The notes: generated from the letters alone by a model not told the origin. A stretch of 64,000 nucleotides of DNA from Serripes groenlandicus (GCA_031761405.1 JASEVX010000001.1:109969731-110033730); one strand, 5' to 3'. Numbered from the stretch's first letter, positions 1-11,866 are shown. Numbers and translations are program-made.

Positions 1-37
1 CAAAGGCCATACTGTTGGTTTTCTCGAGGGACGGCTC
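1..37. mobile_element. MITE-C, right end only
   Basis: The window opens inside the right terminus of a MITE-C copy: GTTGGTTTTCTCGAGGGACG then GCTC. The rest lies outside the window. Confidence 0.75.
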
Positions 38-644
38 AAATCAGTACCATACAGGCGTAAATACATTTAAGCCGCGTCTGGTTACGTTGGGGGAATTGGT
101 GCTCAACACAAAAGATTAATTACGTTCAATATATCTTATACTTTAAATAGTTTACCAGGAAACATGTAACAAGATTGATCTACGGCCCATTACCAAGGCC
201 ACATCCTGTGGTGTATAATTCAGGATAAAACGATCAAACACAATACAAAGGAAAGTTATGGAAATCGGGCAACGCATCATTAACAGCCTTGCTGTGATTT
301 CGTGAAAACTATAATATTTAGTTTGTTCTATATAGACAGTCTGGCTTTATTATGTATCAAACGCTTAAAGTCTGTGTTTAAGGCTTAATTATTTGTTTAG
401 TATTTCACACCGGTTTCAATAATTGTTCAGTTACGTCACGGCGTTTCAACAGAGAGTCGCAATGCTAATCCGTTCATTGTACTCTTAAGCAATAAAGAGG
501 GAAAACCATTATCACCATTTTTAAGTCTCACCTATATTGAAGATACTTTTTACCGAGTGTTGTTATATTGATGGTAGCGAACGTTCCGTTATATTTCTGT
601 CGTACTGTTCGGGCAGAAGAATAAGGCATATAGTTTTGAATATG
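38..644. other. No recognisable feature
   Basis: AT-rich unique-looking sequence. I see no exon-like frame, RNA gene or repeat family member here. Confidence 0.5.
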
Positions 645-850
645 TGCATATGTGCGGGAGGTCGTGGGTTCGATCCTCTGTCGGGTCATACCGATGATTT
701 TAAAAATAGTAGTAATGTCTTCTCTCCTTAGCGCTCAAGGTTGCGGGATTATCATTTCCACTGACTGGTCAGTTTCAGGATAAATGGACCAGTAGTACTG
801 GTAACGTACCAAGGAAATGCCGTGATATAACTGAACAATTAATGCGATAA
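645..850 (+). mobile_element. SINE-2, 5'-truncated
   Basis: A tRNA-derived SINE on the plus strand. It starts within the tRNA-like head and keeps the B-box-like GGGTTCGATCC. The linker GGGTCATACC, the body with the ACTGGTCAG and GGACCAGTAGTACTGGTAA blocks, and the 3' module CCGTGATATAACTGAACAA follow. The CAAT tail is missing, and the A-box half of the head is lost. Confidence 0.8.
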
Positions 851-1190
851 TGTGACGTCATTGAAATATTATGACACGTCATTCAAACTTCAGTAGTGTG
901 ACCCCATTGAAGGCGATTCATATATTCTAATCCATGTGGTAAAAGTGTTATGTTATTATTGAAAACAGTTAAATTTGTACAATTCTTTTTCATTCTACAG
1001 TTATAAAAGGTTGATAATTAAAGGGATCTTGAGATTCCGTAGCATACCATAAGCTAACTTATATATATGTAGAAAATTAAAACAAAGTTCTATTTCAACA
1101 TATGCAATTAGCATTTTCATGCATCATGTCCGAAAGAACGTAAATAAGTATTCATAAATGTAACAAGTCGAGCAAGAATGAAGACTGACA
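851..1190. other. No recognisable feature
   Basis: Spacer. It contains a TGACGTCA octamer at 853-860 just after the SINE, which I would not call a regulatory site on its own. Confidence 0.45.
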
Positions 1191-1443
1191 TATCGAGGGC
1201 TTGATGTGAAAGGGTTGTAACTAAAAACCTATTTTGAAAACCCTGGTTTAGGGGCAACTTTGAACCCTTTGTAAACAATGCAAATTTAGGTGCCATTGCT
1301 CAGAACGAGTAATGGCACCTAAATTTCCATTGTTTATGAAGAAAAAATGATTTAACGTTTCTAAAGACATTATGGCGAGGTGATTAACATTGGTAAAAAA
1401 TTACCGATTTCAGTTACAACCGTTTCACGCCAAGCCCTCGATA
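1191..1443. mobile_element. MITE-A, complete copy
   Basis: A 253-bp element with TA at both ends. The inverted termini (TCGAGGGCTTGGCGTGAAAC-type) run for about 35 bp. The centre is a long hairpin, with AAATTTAGGTGCCATTGCTC on one side and its complement on the other, around an AGAAC apex. There is no coding capacity. The TA flank is what Tc1/mariner-type transposition would leave. Confidence 0.85.
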
Positions 1444-1634
1444 TGTTCATTGTCTTACTGACAGTTGGGGTAAAGGTTAATGGAAAACGTTAAAATACTA
1501 AAACATAAAAACTGAATGTTTTATAAAAACATGAGAGAACTATTTCAACAATCTGTCTGAATTGCTAACATAACCTGTCAGACGGTCGACTGACAAGTCA
1601 ACTTATTACTGTTTATGTGTTCTTGAAAATTTAC

Positions 1635-1948
1635 CCCCGATAGCTCTGTCCGTAGCGATGCGGGCTGTCCATCCAGTGGTTGTCAGTTCGAACCCTAGCT
1701 TGGCAAAAATAAGTTTCGACGTTTGATAAAGGTAATTGCAACACACGTCATTCGTCTTCAACCAATGGGCTAACAGTCTATTAGGAAAAGCTGCATGTAA
1801 AGTACTGGCTCGAAATAATCAGGAACACATGGGTAAGTGAACTGGCCGCCCTGATAACACTGAGCAATTTGTTGCAATGGCGTAAACCCAAATCAATAAA
1901 TCAATAAATCAATAAATAAATCAATCAATAAATCAATCAATCAATCAA
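1635..1948 (+). mobile_element. SINE-1, full length
   Basis: The tRNA-like head has an A-box-like TAGCTCTGTCCGTAGCG and a B-box-like CAGTTCGAACCC. The body includes the ACCAATGGGCTAACAGTCTA block. The 3' module GTGAACTGGCCGCC..TGATA leads into a degenerate AATCAATA tail. The head is not a functional tRNA because the acceptor stem does not pair. Confidence 0.85.
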
Positions 1949-2634
1949 AATATGTATCTCTTGTAATTTCTTTTAACCTATGATCCTAGTTCTCAAAATA
2001 AGAGTAGAGATCTAGTTAAATACTTGAATGCACGATGGGAAACGGCGGTAATCACCATAGGTTGGATGTCTTCTTCTATTATTATAATATATACATGTAC
2101 TAATCATCATAGCAATTCTGACGTTCAACTAAGCATTGAAAATCCCTTTCCTGCATTTAGCCAATAATGTATCATTACAGTTAATAAGGAAGCTATCTTT
2201 ATATCACTAAATTATTAGAATTTAGAATTAAATGACTAGGTAGTATATTTTGTATTGTGGGCCGGAGGTCTAGTTACTGAATTAACTATTTCATCTTGTA
2301 TCTAACTAAACAGTTTTGTTCGTATAACTTGAGATGATGGGTATTAGTGTTGATACATACAGTTAAATAAACACTCATGATTGAATACAACTAATAGGAA
2401 TATTGACGTTTAGACAACATATCAGTTTTGCTAGCAATTTTACAAACGCATAGAAACACCGGACTATAAGCAGGTCAAATATCGGGTGAAAATGTCAAGG
2501 CGCTTGCTGATATATATTCCCACTTAAGAGAATTAAGCGATGTTCAAAATTCTTAATTTCATAAACAATTATGAGCTCAAGTAGTAAGGAACTCGTATGG
2601 CAAAGTTACATAGCACTTAACTAATCTTACAAAT
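1949..2634. other. No recognisable feature
   Basis: AT-rich spacer without a convincing frame or known repeat. Confidence 0.45.
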
Positions 2635-2865
2635 GAGCCGTCCCGCGAGAAACCAACATTATGGCCTCTACGTAATGTATCGACCAAGACTGATCCGGAC
2701 CGACACATTCCGTCTCAGGGGTAATGAGATATAATAGAGTAATGATTCATAAAACAGAATATCCACAGGAGGCGGAAAGTGTCTATTCGGGTAAGCCTGC
2801 GCGGCATGGTTATGCTGATACTTTACGCCGAGTCCACAATGTTGGTTTTATCGCTAGACGGCACA
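2635..2865. mobile_element. MITE-C, near-complete
   Basis: It begins GAGCCGTCCCGCGAGAAACC and ends in a decayed right terminus (TTGGTTTTATCGCTAGACGG). Internal landmarks are the GATCCGGACCGACACATTCC block, AATCCACAGGAGG-like sequence and GATACTTTACGC. Flanking target duplication has decayed. Confidence 0.8.
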
Positions 2866-3482
2866 GTCTATTACAAGGATAAAAGAGTCACACCAGTGTG
2901 CCGCTGGTGTAAAAGTTCACATGCTAATTCTTATTGAAAAGATTAAAATAAATCGGACACTATTACGAAAGGGAATCGTCACTTCACGCTGTCTTAGAGT
3001 TAATCGGAAAGTTGAAAAGTCATATAAGTCTGTTAAGCATAAACGGTTTTTGAAATACCTTCGTCAATGTGTTAACATATGTAGATATCACACAACAGGG
3101 GCTACATTTCTAGATATTTGGCAATACTTAGGTGTATATACAAGACTGTCACATATCTAAACTCACATGATACTGTGCAAATGTTCAATATCGTCCGAGT
3201 CGTTAGTGCGGGTAGATACAACTTAGTGGCCGCCCTTTTTACGGGCTCGACAGTTTTAAGGCCGTAGACGATTATGTTTAACCAGATGGACACGATAAAG
3301 AATAGTGCCGTTCATATGAAGTGTCATCCAAATATCTACTCCAATTAATAAAAGCCTTTAATGCCGTTTTCTACGTTGGTATGTATGAGTTAGTTAAACA
3401 ACGGAAATAACTGACCAGTCGAACTATTTTAATGTTCACAGTTCAAATATGAGTTACATGAAAGACGGGGTTAGATAAGTTG
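2866..3482. other. No recognisable feature
   Basis: Unique-looking AT-rich spacer. A 79-codon plus-strand frame at 2921-3160 is basic and without recognisable motifs; I treat it as chance. Confidence 0.4.
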
Positions 3483-3531
3483 GATTGATTGATTGGAGAG
3501 CTTAAAGACGTTTCAATGGTATTTCAGTTAT
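3483..3531 (-). mobile_element. SINE 3' tail scrap
   Basis: The ATTGATTG repeat followed by complement of the shared SINE 3' module marks a minus-strand tail fragment. It abuts the truncated MITE-C directly. Confidence 0.55.
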
Positions 3532-3714
3532 ACATCCGCCTGTGCAGTACGAGCAGACTGATCCGGGTCAACACATTCCTTCTCAGGGGGATAAAGGTAT
3601 AGAGTAACGATTCCTGAAACAGAAAAAAAGACAGAAGGCGAAAAGTGTCTATCCGGGTTAGCCGGCGTGGAGTCAACATTGTTGGTTTTATCGCGGGACT
3701 GCTCATACTGTGTT
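3532..3714. mobile_element. MITE-C, left end missing
   Basis: Internal blocks CTGATCCGGGTCAACACATT, GAAAAGTGTCTATCCGGGTT and the right terminus GTTGGTTTTATCGCGGGAC are present. The left terminus is replaced by the SINE tail scrap. Confidence 0.75.
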
Positions 3715-3902
3715 TAATCACATCGAAGACTATCTTTCTTACTCTTCTGATGTCTAGGCACGAATGGGTATACTGATCTTTCCCCCTACAGCATGAATCA
3801 TGTTACCTATAACTGAACAGTATCCTGTGGTACTTATATTGTTAGATTCAAATGCGTTTGTCTTCTTATAATTCATCATATCTAATTATCTTTCTTTTTT
3901 CT

Positions 3903-3920
3903 CTTCTCGCGGGACGGCTC
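3903..3920. mobile_element. MITE-C right-end scrap
   Basis: Only TTCTCGCGGGACGGCTC survives. It is followed by AATTATATTG and, 25 bp on, by a minisatellite; the MITE-C end at 24561 has the same downstream bases and the same arrangement. Confidence 0.6.
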
Positions 3921-3944
3921 AATTATATTGACTGTATTTACAAT

Positions 3945-4280
3945 ATCGTGATGAGAGATATGCAGATTACTGACACAAATAATCGTGATGAGAGATATGC
4001 AGATTACTGACACAAATAATCGTGATGAGAGATATGCAGATTACTGACACAAATAATCGTGATGAGAGATATGCAGATTACTGACACAAATAATCGTGAT
4101 GAGAGATATGCAGATTACTGACACAAATAATCGTGATGAGAGATATGCAGATTACTGACACAAATAATCGTGATGAGAGATATGCAGATTACTGACAAAA
4201 TAATCGTGATGAGAGATATGCAGATTACTGACACAAATAATCGTGATGAGAGATATGCAGATTACTGACAGAAATAATCG
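3945..4280. repeat. 37-bp minisatellite, about 9 units
   Basis: Units start ATCGTGATGAGAGATATGCA and are nearly identical; one unit near 4195 has lost a CA dinucleotide. Low divergence suggests recent expansion. A short frame starting in the last unit (4243) is a by-product. Confidence 0.95.
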
Positions 4281-4743
4281 AAACCATTCGAAACTGTTAA
4301 ATAGTTTGGTAATCGCCCTTGGAACACTTCAAAACAAATATCCTAAACGTGTTCATGACTTTGGTATTTTTAAAGGCTATCAATATTGCTACCACGGTAT
4401 TTTTCTATGTGTCCATGAACTATCATAGTATAGGGAGTGTCCATGAATTTAAATATGTACTTACTTTTTGACGTACGACTTTTCCTTCTGGGCCCGTTAA
4501 CATGACGCAGTTCTTCTCTCTTTTACCGTCAAGAGATAGTATTTTCATTGTTCGTTGACAATAAGAGGTACGACCGTTCAAATGACAAAGATCACGTCTA
4601 CTTGGCTTTAGTTGTCAGAATTCCGTAGACCATGAAAATATGCGAATCAAATTTGACAAAACTGTTTCAGCTCCATAAATTTATTGAATGTTTAGCCCTT
4701 CACTTCTTATGCGTCTTTTTGTCTGTTATCTGTTATCCATAGT
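4281..4743. other. No recognisable feature
   Basis: Spacer without identifiable repeats or exon-like structure. Confidence 0.45.
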
Positions 4744-4950
4744 TTAACCCTTTCCCCAATACAAACGCTTTCTTACGCTTCTGCAGCAGAATATTTTCAA
4801 AGCATTCTACAAAATGATGAGCATTTTCTACTTTTGCCACAATTTGTTTTCAACATTATTTATTATTTGTTCTTTCATTGATAGAGAGTTTCCCCATTTT
4901 TGTAAAGTCTTCTGTTACAGATGAGTTGTATGTGTAAACAGATTGGTTAA
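4744..4950. mobile_element. MITE-B, diverged full-length
   Basis: TTAA is present at both ends. The left end is TTAACCCTTTCCCC; the TTCTGCAGCAGA and TTTTGCCACAAT blocks survive. The central hairpin has largely decayed, so this is an old copy. Confidence 0.75.
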
Positions 4951-5123
4951 TGGTTATATATTCCACGATACATCTTCAAAAGGATTCTGGGTAAGAGATA
5001 AAACAAAGTGGTAAAGAGATATATTGCCTGTTTCGATTGGGTATAAAGTAACATCGATAAAGGTCAGCCTTAAGATCCAACAAACATGAACAGAGTTCGA
5101 CCCTTATTCGGCTAAATGCGTAT

Positions 5124-5354
5124 TCAACCCTTTCCCTCATATACACGAATTATGACGCCTCTGCAGCAGACGACTTTTTTTAAAAACATAGTGACGAAAG
5201 AAGAAATTGCTCAAAACGAGCAATTTCTCCGTTTGCCACAATGTGTTTCACTTTTAGTCATAGGTTATCCATTCAATTATAGAGATCTTCTATTTTTGGA
5301 CAAATATGTTCAAAGTCGTCTGCTGCAGAAGTGTCGTATGAGGGAAATGGTTAA
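5124..5354 (+). mobile_element. MITE-B, young copy
   Basis: The termini are CAACCCTTTCCCTCATATA and TATGAGGGAAATGGTTAA. The central hairpin GAAATTGCTC-AAAAC-GAGCAATTTC is perfect. The 97-codon frame at 5116-5409 runs through the element and is not a gene. Confidence 0.9.
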
Positions 5355-7536
5355 ACATAATTTGCTAATCATGCTGTATATGACTGTCAACAACATTCAT
5401 GCAGTCTAATATAAGTCTCAATTGCACGTAGTTCATTCCTTAGTGAAAATAAATGAGCCTGTCTAAAATAAAAGGCGATACTACTTATTGCAGGGTTTCA
5501 GAAAAGAAGAATGAGGGTCATTAGACACCGGGGTTCCTTCATTATACATGGGTGTTTACTTGTTCGTTTCTTTATAGGTAATCAAACGTGCCATAATTAA
5601 CATAGGTTGTGAACTAGATCCATACTTAGCGATGATATATGGGAAAAATTGCAATCCGAGGCTTGGACATCGTGGGTATCAGGTTTAGTGGTTGTTCATA
5701 GTGCTCACGCCCTTATCAACTGTGTTTTATATTCTAAAGGGTTTTAGTTCGGGTTCAGTTAATACTTGTACTCCTGTGATTCACAGGTTATGTATAGGTC
5801 GATAGGTTGTAAGAATAGGAATAGCGATAGAAGGGTGTCAATTCAAATCGATCTATGTCTGTCTAGAATAGACAACGCTTGATCAGGATCTACACTTTTT
5901 GAAAAGAAAACAATAATTATTACAGTGCTGATTGTGGGATACAACTCAGACATGTGTGCTTATATTGCCTTAGAATAAATCAAAATGGTATGTAAACATG
6001 CCAAGATGGGATGAGCTTTGAAGTGACTGTCTCGCGAATTTGGAATCAAATCTTTAAACGCCGATCACCAAATTAGTCATTACATAAAGTAGAAACTAAG
6101 CAAAACTCTATCCATATGAATCTATTTTATGAATATGTGTAAGAATAACTCATGTTGTATATCTGCAAATGTGTACATATTGAATAATTTGAGAGGTTTT
6201 TCTGACAGGTTTCATATAACATTATATCATTACTTTATATTCAACACACGTTTTTCGATTATGAAACACCTGCTTTGACTATTTTAAGCATTTTCTAACT
6301 TACAACAAATAGCAGACGACTTTAAAAACATTTTGACAAAAATATGACCAATCTCCGTAATTAAAAGTAGTGAGACGCCATTATTTCAAATTAGTTTGGC
6401 AAATATGTACCGTAGTAGATCCTCTACATAAATTGTTCAAAGGATATTGCTTGGTGTAAAGATAAGGTAACAAGTCAATGTGCGAGCAGAATAGGGTTGA
6501 ACTGACAAAACAAAACATTTTATCCTCTTCAATAACTTGTCACATTTCAAAATCAGTTGGCATAATTGTAACGATTCACAATGTTGATGCGTTCACGATT
6601 GCTGTGGGGATATTCTCTGCAACTTCATGGTCATGATCCGATTTACACCTTTTCAAAATTCACTGAATAAAAGCTGTCGTTGAGTGTCGTCAAATATCGA
6701 AATTGTGATGACTGAGCTTGAAACTTAAACTCTCAAACCCTGGACTAACAACCCTCTCCATTATCAACTCAGCTATAGCCTCAAATAGTAAATAGTGCAC
6801 CACAGCCTATCTATCTGTTGAGCAGGGAATCAAATATGTTGAGACTGGGTGTCTTTTTTGAAACTTTTGGAGGTTTTTCCTTAAATCATATTAATTGAAT
6901 TAAGTTGAAAACATTGTGACAATAGAAGAAATTGAAATTGAAACACGAACATTCATCTTTAAAACTTCGTAGCTTTGATTTTAAAAGTTGTGAATTAAAA
7001 TTTAAAACTATTAGCTTGTACCTTCAAGCTTGTTTTTGTTGTTTGAATATTTTCTTATCAAACATGAAGAATACGAAAATGACTTCCTTTTGGTCGATTT
7101 ATTTAAAGCCTCCAATCCTCATTTAAAAACATGAACACTGTCGGAAGAAGTCACAAAGAATAACTGGGTTAACTATTTTGTAAAGTAGAGATGTTGTAAG
7201 TTATTATGTGTAACCATAGCTTTGACCTGCTTTACATCTTGAGTGTCTGATACAAATTAACTTGCGAAACAGTATTGAATGTCAATCACGGCTGGGCTGT
7301 TGATGGGAAAGAATGTCAAACGGTAATAATATAATCACGGCCTCGCTTCATTTCCCAAATAGTTTTCACAAATAATCACTACATTTATAATTCGTTAAAC
7401 TTCATTTAGGATGCAATTAATTGTTGCATTTTTTTTCTTGCGAGCTGTTTACTTTAAGGCGTTTCTGTAGTCTAAAATAAAGAAGTTTAGATACTCGTAT
7501 ACATAATTAATATGATTGTAATACATGTATTTTATA
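5355..7536. other. Long sparse spacer
   Basis: About 2.2 kb without a recognisable gene or intact repeat. There are two possible MITE-B scraps, near 6305-6345 (GCAGACGACTTTAAAAACAT) and 6905-6940 (AAAACATTGTGACAATAGAA). Confidence 0.4.
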
Positions 7537-7618
7537 TGGTGGCATATAACTGCCAGCACATAACATACACTTTTCATTAACACATTTATCTGTTATGTGG
7601 TGGCAGTTATATGCCATT
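7537..7618. repeat. Inverted repeat (hairpin)
   Basis: The left arm GGCATATAACTGCCAGCACA and the complementary right arm TGTGGTGGCAGTTATATGCC enclose a loop of about 25 bp. Arms are 27-30 bp with one 3-bp indel. It belongs to none of the other families here. Confidence 0.75.
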
Positions 7619-7989
7619 AATTTCAATTTCTTGATTCAACTATTAAGGCCTCTGGCCCATATAAATTAATATTTACAAACAATACAATAAGAATGACACA
7701 ATTGGTATGACATAAATTACAGAAACAGTTTCCTAAATTCTTAAATATTGAAATAGTGATATGATTATGAACATACAAGTTAGCTATACATTGTTTGAAG
7801 ATATCATTCGGACAAAATATGGTTTTAAATGTACGAAACTCTCAAATCAAAGTATATTGAGTTCATCAATTCAAACCACATCATATATTTAGAAATAAAT
7901 TATTTCATCGTTTAACATTGAACTTAAATATTGTTAAAATGTTCCATAACTCATTAGTCACTAACGAAAAGTGCCACCGATGACTTCAA
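7619..7989. other. No recognisable feature
   Basis: AT-rich spacer. The block AAGGCCTCTGGCCCATATA near 7645 has a relative near 55950, which may be a small unclassified repeat. Confidence 0.35.
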
Positions 7990-8198
7990 TCAACCCTTTC
8001 CCTCATATAGACGCTTTTTGACGCCTCTGCATCAGACTGCTTTTTAAAAACATAGTAACAAAAGAAGAAATTGCTCAAAACGAGCAATTTCTCCTTTTGC
8101 CACAATGTTTTCCATTCAATTATAGAGATTTGCCATTTTTTGACAAAATATGTTCAAAGTCGTCTGCTGCAGAATTGTCGTATGAGGGAAAGGGTTAA
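7990..8198 (+). mobile_element. MITE-B, young copy
   Basis: Both termini, the GTCGTCTGCTGCAGAATTG subterminal block and a perfect central hairpin are visible. It lacks about 20 bp of the CTTTTAGTCATAGG segment carried by other young copies. Confidence 0.9.
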
Positions 8199-8385
8199 CA
8201 CTTTCCTACTGAGAAGCATTCTAACGCATCAGAAGCAGACGATTTTTAAAAACATTGTTTCACAAGGAGAAATTGCTCCTAATTATTAAATGTTTCCTTG
8301 TAGAGAGCTTTCATATATTTGTGTATGTGTTTTCCGTGTCGTCTGCTGTAGATAAAGTGCATGCAGGAAAACAGATAAACGCTTA
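8195..8385. mobile_element. MITE-B, diverged, abutting the previous copy
   Basis: It starts at the TTAA that ends the preceding copy and keeps ACGCATCAGAAGCAGACGAT, GGAGAAATTGCTCC and GTCGTCTGCTGTAGAT. The right terminus is poor. The two elements appear to share one TTAA. Confidence 0.65.
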
Positions 8386-8551
8386 CTGTAGCGGATAACC
8401 TTTACCACTGAACTTGATATTTCAGACATCAATATTTTATTCTGCTTTTTCGAACTATTGGTATATTAAATATTGTGTGTATCTTCATGTACGAACATTT
8501 GTACTTACATCTGAATCTTATAAATAACTTGGAACAATATTATCCTTTTTC

Positions 8552-8748
8552 TTAACTCTTTCAGCGCCGAAGTGTTGAAAGTTCAAAATCAGGCGTCTTC
8601 ATTTCTCATGTAATACAAGTTTGGACTATTTTGATAATTAAAAAGCAAACAATGCTGATTTCAGGTGAGACAGCTCGTTACGAGCTGACTCACCTGAATC
8701 AGTATTGTTTGCAAAAATCTCATTATTGCCTTTGGCGCTGAAAGATTT
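8552..8748. mobile_element. MITE-D, near-complete
   Basis: It starts TTAACTCTTTCAGCGCCGAA and ends TTTGGCGCTGAAAG with a decayed final TTAA. The central hairpin TCAGGTGAGACAGCTC-GTTAC-GAGCTGACTCACCTGA lies inside AAACAATGCTG / CAGTATTGTTTG arms. A 14-bp stretch near the left end is deleted relative to the copy at 56436. Confidence 0.85.
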
Positions 8749-8751
8749 ATG

Positions 8752-8933
8752 ATCTGCAGCAGTCGACTTTTAAAAGATATAGGCAAACAGATGGAAAACA
8801 ATTTTAAACGAAAGAAAATTAAGTATAATTGAACTCACTGTTGCCAAAAGGAAACATTGCTTATAATCAACAGCATCTGCTGCATATGCCGCAAAATGCG
8901 TCTGCATGTGAAAAGGGTCAAACATTGCTATCG
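8752..8933. mobile_element. MITE-B, degenerate
   Basis: TCTGCAGCAGTCGACTTTTA on the left and TGCGTCTGCATGTGAAAAGG on the right are MITE-B subterminal blocks; the hairpin is degraded to CATTGCTTATAATCAACAG. Confidence 0.5.
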
Positions 8934-9044
8934 TCTGATAGTATAGGGCATTTCCTTCAATCGGTTACTTAAATGACTCATCTGGCACTTCCCCACATAC
9001 GAAAACTCTACAGCAAGTATGACTGTTGTATATATTTGAATATA

Positions 9045-9127
9045 CTTTGTCATGTTTCCACAGTGTTTTGAAACGTCGGCTGCTGCAGATGTGTCAAAGT
9101 TCGTCTGTATGTCGAAAAGAGTTAGAT
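9045..9127. mobile_element. MITE-B, right portion
   Basis: CCACAGTGTTTTGAAACGTC, GGCTGCTGCAGATGTGTC and GTCGAAAAGAGTTA are the right half of a MITE-B; the left half is not recognisable. Confidence 0.55.
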
Positions 9128-9254
9128 ATTACACGTGTGTGTGGTAGAATATAACAGTCCGTTCAATCGGGTACTCATACGTCTAATTTCAATGGTGCAA
9201 GCAAGATATGTCTTCTTTTGTATATAATTATTGTCTTCACGTACCAAGATATCT

Positions 9255-9454
9255 TTAACGCTTTCTCGTTTTAAGACGCTTTCTGACGCCTCTGCAGCAG
9301 AAGATCTTTTTAAAACATTGTGGAAAAATGAGAAAGTGTTCATTATGAGCAATTTCTCCTTTTGCCACACTGTTTTCAACTCAAATGAATAAATAAACTT
9401 TTAATTATGGATATTTAAACAGTTTTCGTCAACATGTATGTTGGAAAGGGTTAA
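9255..9454 (+). mobile_element. MITE-B, mid-aged copy
   Basis: It opens TTAACGCTTTCTCG and keeps GACGCTTTCTGACGCCTCTG, the ATTATGAGCAATTTCTCC half of the hairpin and GGAAAGGGTTAA at the right. The minus-strand 85-codon frame over it is incidental. Confidence 0.8.
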
Positions 9455-10143
9455 ATGTGTTTTCGGTATTTACTAATTGATTATGTTGGGTGATGTTATT
9501 CTATACTGTTGAAGTCTAAATTATCCGTACCGATAGGCAGTCCCACGAAGAAAACAAATCAATCAAATTTACATTATTTTTGTCTAATTGAATCAATAGA
9601 TAATTACATTTCAAAACGTCGTACACACTTTAGGAACTATTGAACGCATATTGTGACGCTTCTTTTAGCGGTCATGCCTATTGAAATATATTCAATTAGA
9701 ATAGAGTCTGGACACACCTGCTATTACACCGTTCGTATTTACATTTGAATTCGTATTCTTTATTACAAAATAATATAATTATTGTTCGCCTTATTCTCTT
9801 CGTTTGAAATATATGGTACTAACACAGTGTATGCAATGTACTCATCATCTGCATTGGAAGATTGTGGTATTTTGTAGGATTGTCAATTGGCATTGACTCA
9901 GGATTCAATCATTTCTCTGATTGTATAGATAAACCTTAAGACCAATTCGTGTTGGACCCAATCTCATAAAAACTAGACCTACATGTCAGTGCAGTAGCAA
10001 ACGCTCGTATATATCTGATGACCGCCTGTTACATCGCAGATTGACCTTTGCGTCACCCAATCAGATTGTTGCCAACAAAATCGTTGGATATCAACAGAGG
10101 AGATAACCAATACCAATACAATGTATAGACTATTTAAATGTAT
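9455..10143. other. Sparse spacer
   Basis: No gene seen. CCCAATCTCATAAAAACTAG near 9958 resembles the left part of family N copies. Confidence 0.4.
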
Positions 10144-10230
10144 AAGGTCAATTCGAGATGACCTTTTATGAGGAGTCATCAGATGCAATATACGTACAGC
10201 GAAGTATCTGGTGTGATTTTAATGACGTTG
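10144..10230. repeat. Family N fragment
   Basis: AAGGTCAATTCGAGATGACC, TTTTATGAGG, GCGAAGTATCTGG are shared with the sequence at 59731-59812; part is shared with 51945-52070. Element borders are unknown. Confidence 0.45.
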
Positions 10231-10298
10231 TGCTAAACCGTATCGATCTACGTTATATATATTAATATCTAATCCATAAGTAAGTTCTTGTCACATGC

Positions 10299-10345
10299 AT
10301 ACGCCTTCTGACGCATCTGCAGCAGATTTTGTTTTAAATATAGTG
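10299..10345. mobile_element. MITE-B scrap
   Basis: ACGCCTTCTGACGCATCTGC followed by AGCAGAT is the MITE-B subterminal block. Confidence 0.5.
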
Positions 10346-10487
10346 GCTTTTTAAAATATTTATTAAATAGAGATAATCCAAAGTTTTAACTGGTTGCTTT
10401 CATATTTAGCAGCTCTAGGTGTATTGTATATTTGAGAGGACTATTTAATAAGAATGGAAGAAACTGTTCTGCTAAGTATGCGTATGC

Positions 10488-10690
10488 GCATGTGTCGTTT
10501 ACATGGAATAAGCCCAGGTTTCGTTTACATGGCGTAAGGACCGTTTACATGGTGTAAGGACAGGTTTCGTTTACATGGAGTAAGCCCAGGTTTCGTTTAC
10601 ATGGAGTAAGGACAGGGTTCGTTTACATGGAGTAAGAACAGGTTTTATTTGCATGGAGTATGCTCAGGTTTCGTTTTCATGGCGATGCTC
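10488..10690. repeat. About 26-bp minisatellite, about 8 units
   Basis: Repeats of TTTCGTTTACATGGAGTAAG separated by CCCAGG or GACAGG. Units vary by substitutions and one lacks the AGGTTT segment, so it is older than the 37-bp array. Confidence 0.9.
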
Positions 10691-11215
10691 GTATCATGCA
10701 TTGCACCTGTTTAATCAGCGTCCATAATTAGTTAATTGCAGGTAAGCGCAGTAGGAAGTACCAAATACTTTATGGTACGGCGTTCTTAATGGTTAAAATG
10801 TAAAGTGAATGTAATATCACGATAATACTTTTTGTAACCAAATGATTATGTTTAGTAGTAAGATATGGTGTGCCTTGTTGATATGTAATATTGAACATAT
10901 CACAATGAAACCATTTTCGAAACCAGAATCTCTGTCAAATTAAACATGTTCAATGTTAATTAACATGAGAAATGAAAAACCATGTAGTTGATATACAAGA
11001 TGAATCTGTGGTGTTCCGGGACAATTGAATGTCTAATACATGAAACATAAAAGGATAACAGATAACAACAAAGTTTCACAACAAGCATACATTATAGTGT
11101 ATATTACATGGCGTTATTTAAATGCCGTCCACTATAACGTCACATCGCCTCTAGACGTTTCTTAACAAGCGAAATCACTGAATGACATGTTTCACGGATT
11201 TTTCCTCTAGTTATA
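10691..11215. other. No recognisable feature
   Basis: Spacer without identifiable genes or family repeats. Confidence 0.45.
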
Positions 11216-11464
11216 TATCGAGGGCTTGGTGTGAAACGGTTGTAACTAAAATTGGCATTTTACCGAGGTTAATCATGTAGCCATGGAGTCTTTAAAAGCG
11301 CTAAATCATTTTCTTGGTAAACAATGGAAATTTAGGTGCCATTGCTCGTTCTGAGCAATGGCACCTAAATTTGCATTGTTTTACAAAGGGGTCAAAATTG
11401 CTCCTAAATCAAGGTATTCAAAATAGGTTTTTAGTTACAAACGTTTCACGCCAATCCCTCGATA
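11216..11464. mobile_element. MITE-A, complete, opposite orientation
   Basis: TA-flanked, 249 bp, with the hairpin apex read as GTTCT. It is the reverse orientation of the copies at 1191 and 14864. The termini pair over about 35 bp with few mismatches. Confidence 0.85.
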
Positions 11465-11660
11465 TAATAACGTGTTACTGATAACAAGACAATTCAACAT
11501 CCTTTACATTGGATACTATGACGTCGCACTGCCTCCCGGCGTTGCTTACAATTTACAATCACCGCACGACATGTTCAGTTAACAATAACAATTCATTACA
11601 ACCATACACTATAGCGTACTTTTAAGTAAAAACATGTCGTTTATTAATCGTACATTAACA

Positions 11661-11866
11661 TTCTTTCCGACGTATGACAACAAGTATATGCTTGGACACA
11701 AGTCATTCATATTCCATCAATGGGCTGATAATCATGTGGAAAAGAAGCCAGTCGCTTGAAAATACTGTAATATAAAGCTAGGAAACATGATTATAGGTGA
11801 TGGTCGCCTTGAGATGACTGAACAGTTGTGTGAAACGGCACTAGACCCCAATCAATCAATACATCA
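11661..11866 (+). mobile_element. SINE-1, head missing
   Basis: CATTCCATCAATGGGCTGAT, GTGGAAAAGAAGCC and the 3' module GAGATGACTGAACAG lead to ACCCCAATCAATCAATAC. The tRNA-like head is absent. Confidence 0.75.

Noticed and set aside
3945..4280. CRISPR array
   Set aside because: Whole 37-bp units are tandem with no variable spacers, and the window is eukaryotic in character.
5116..5409. 97-codon plus-strand frame
   Set aside because: Runs through a young MITE-B copy; related strings appear at other MITE-B copies.
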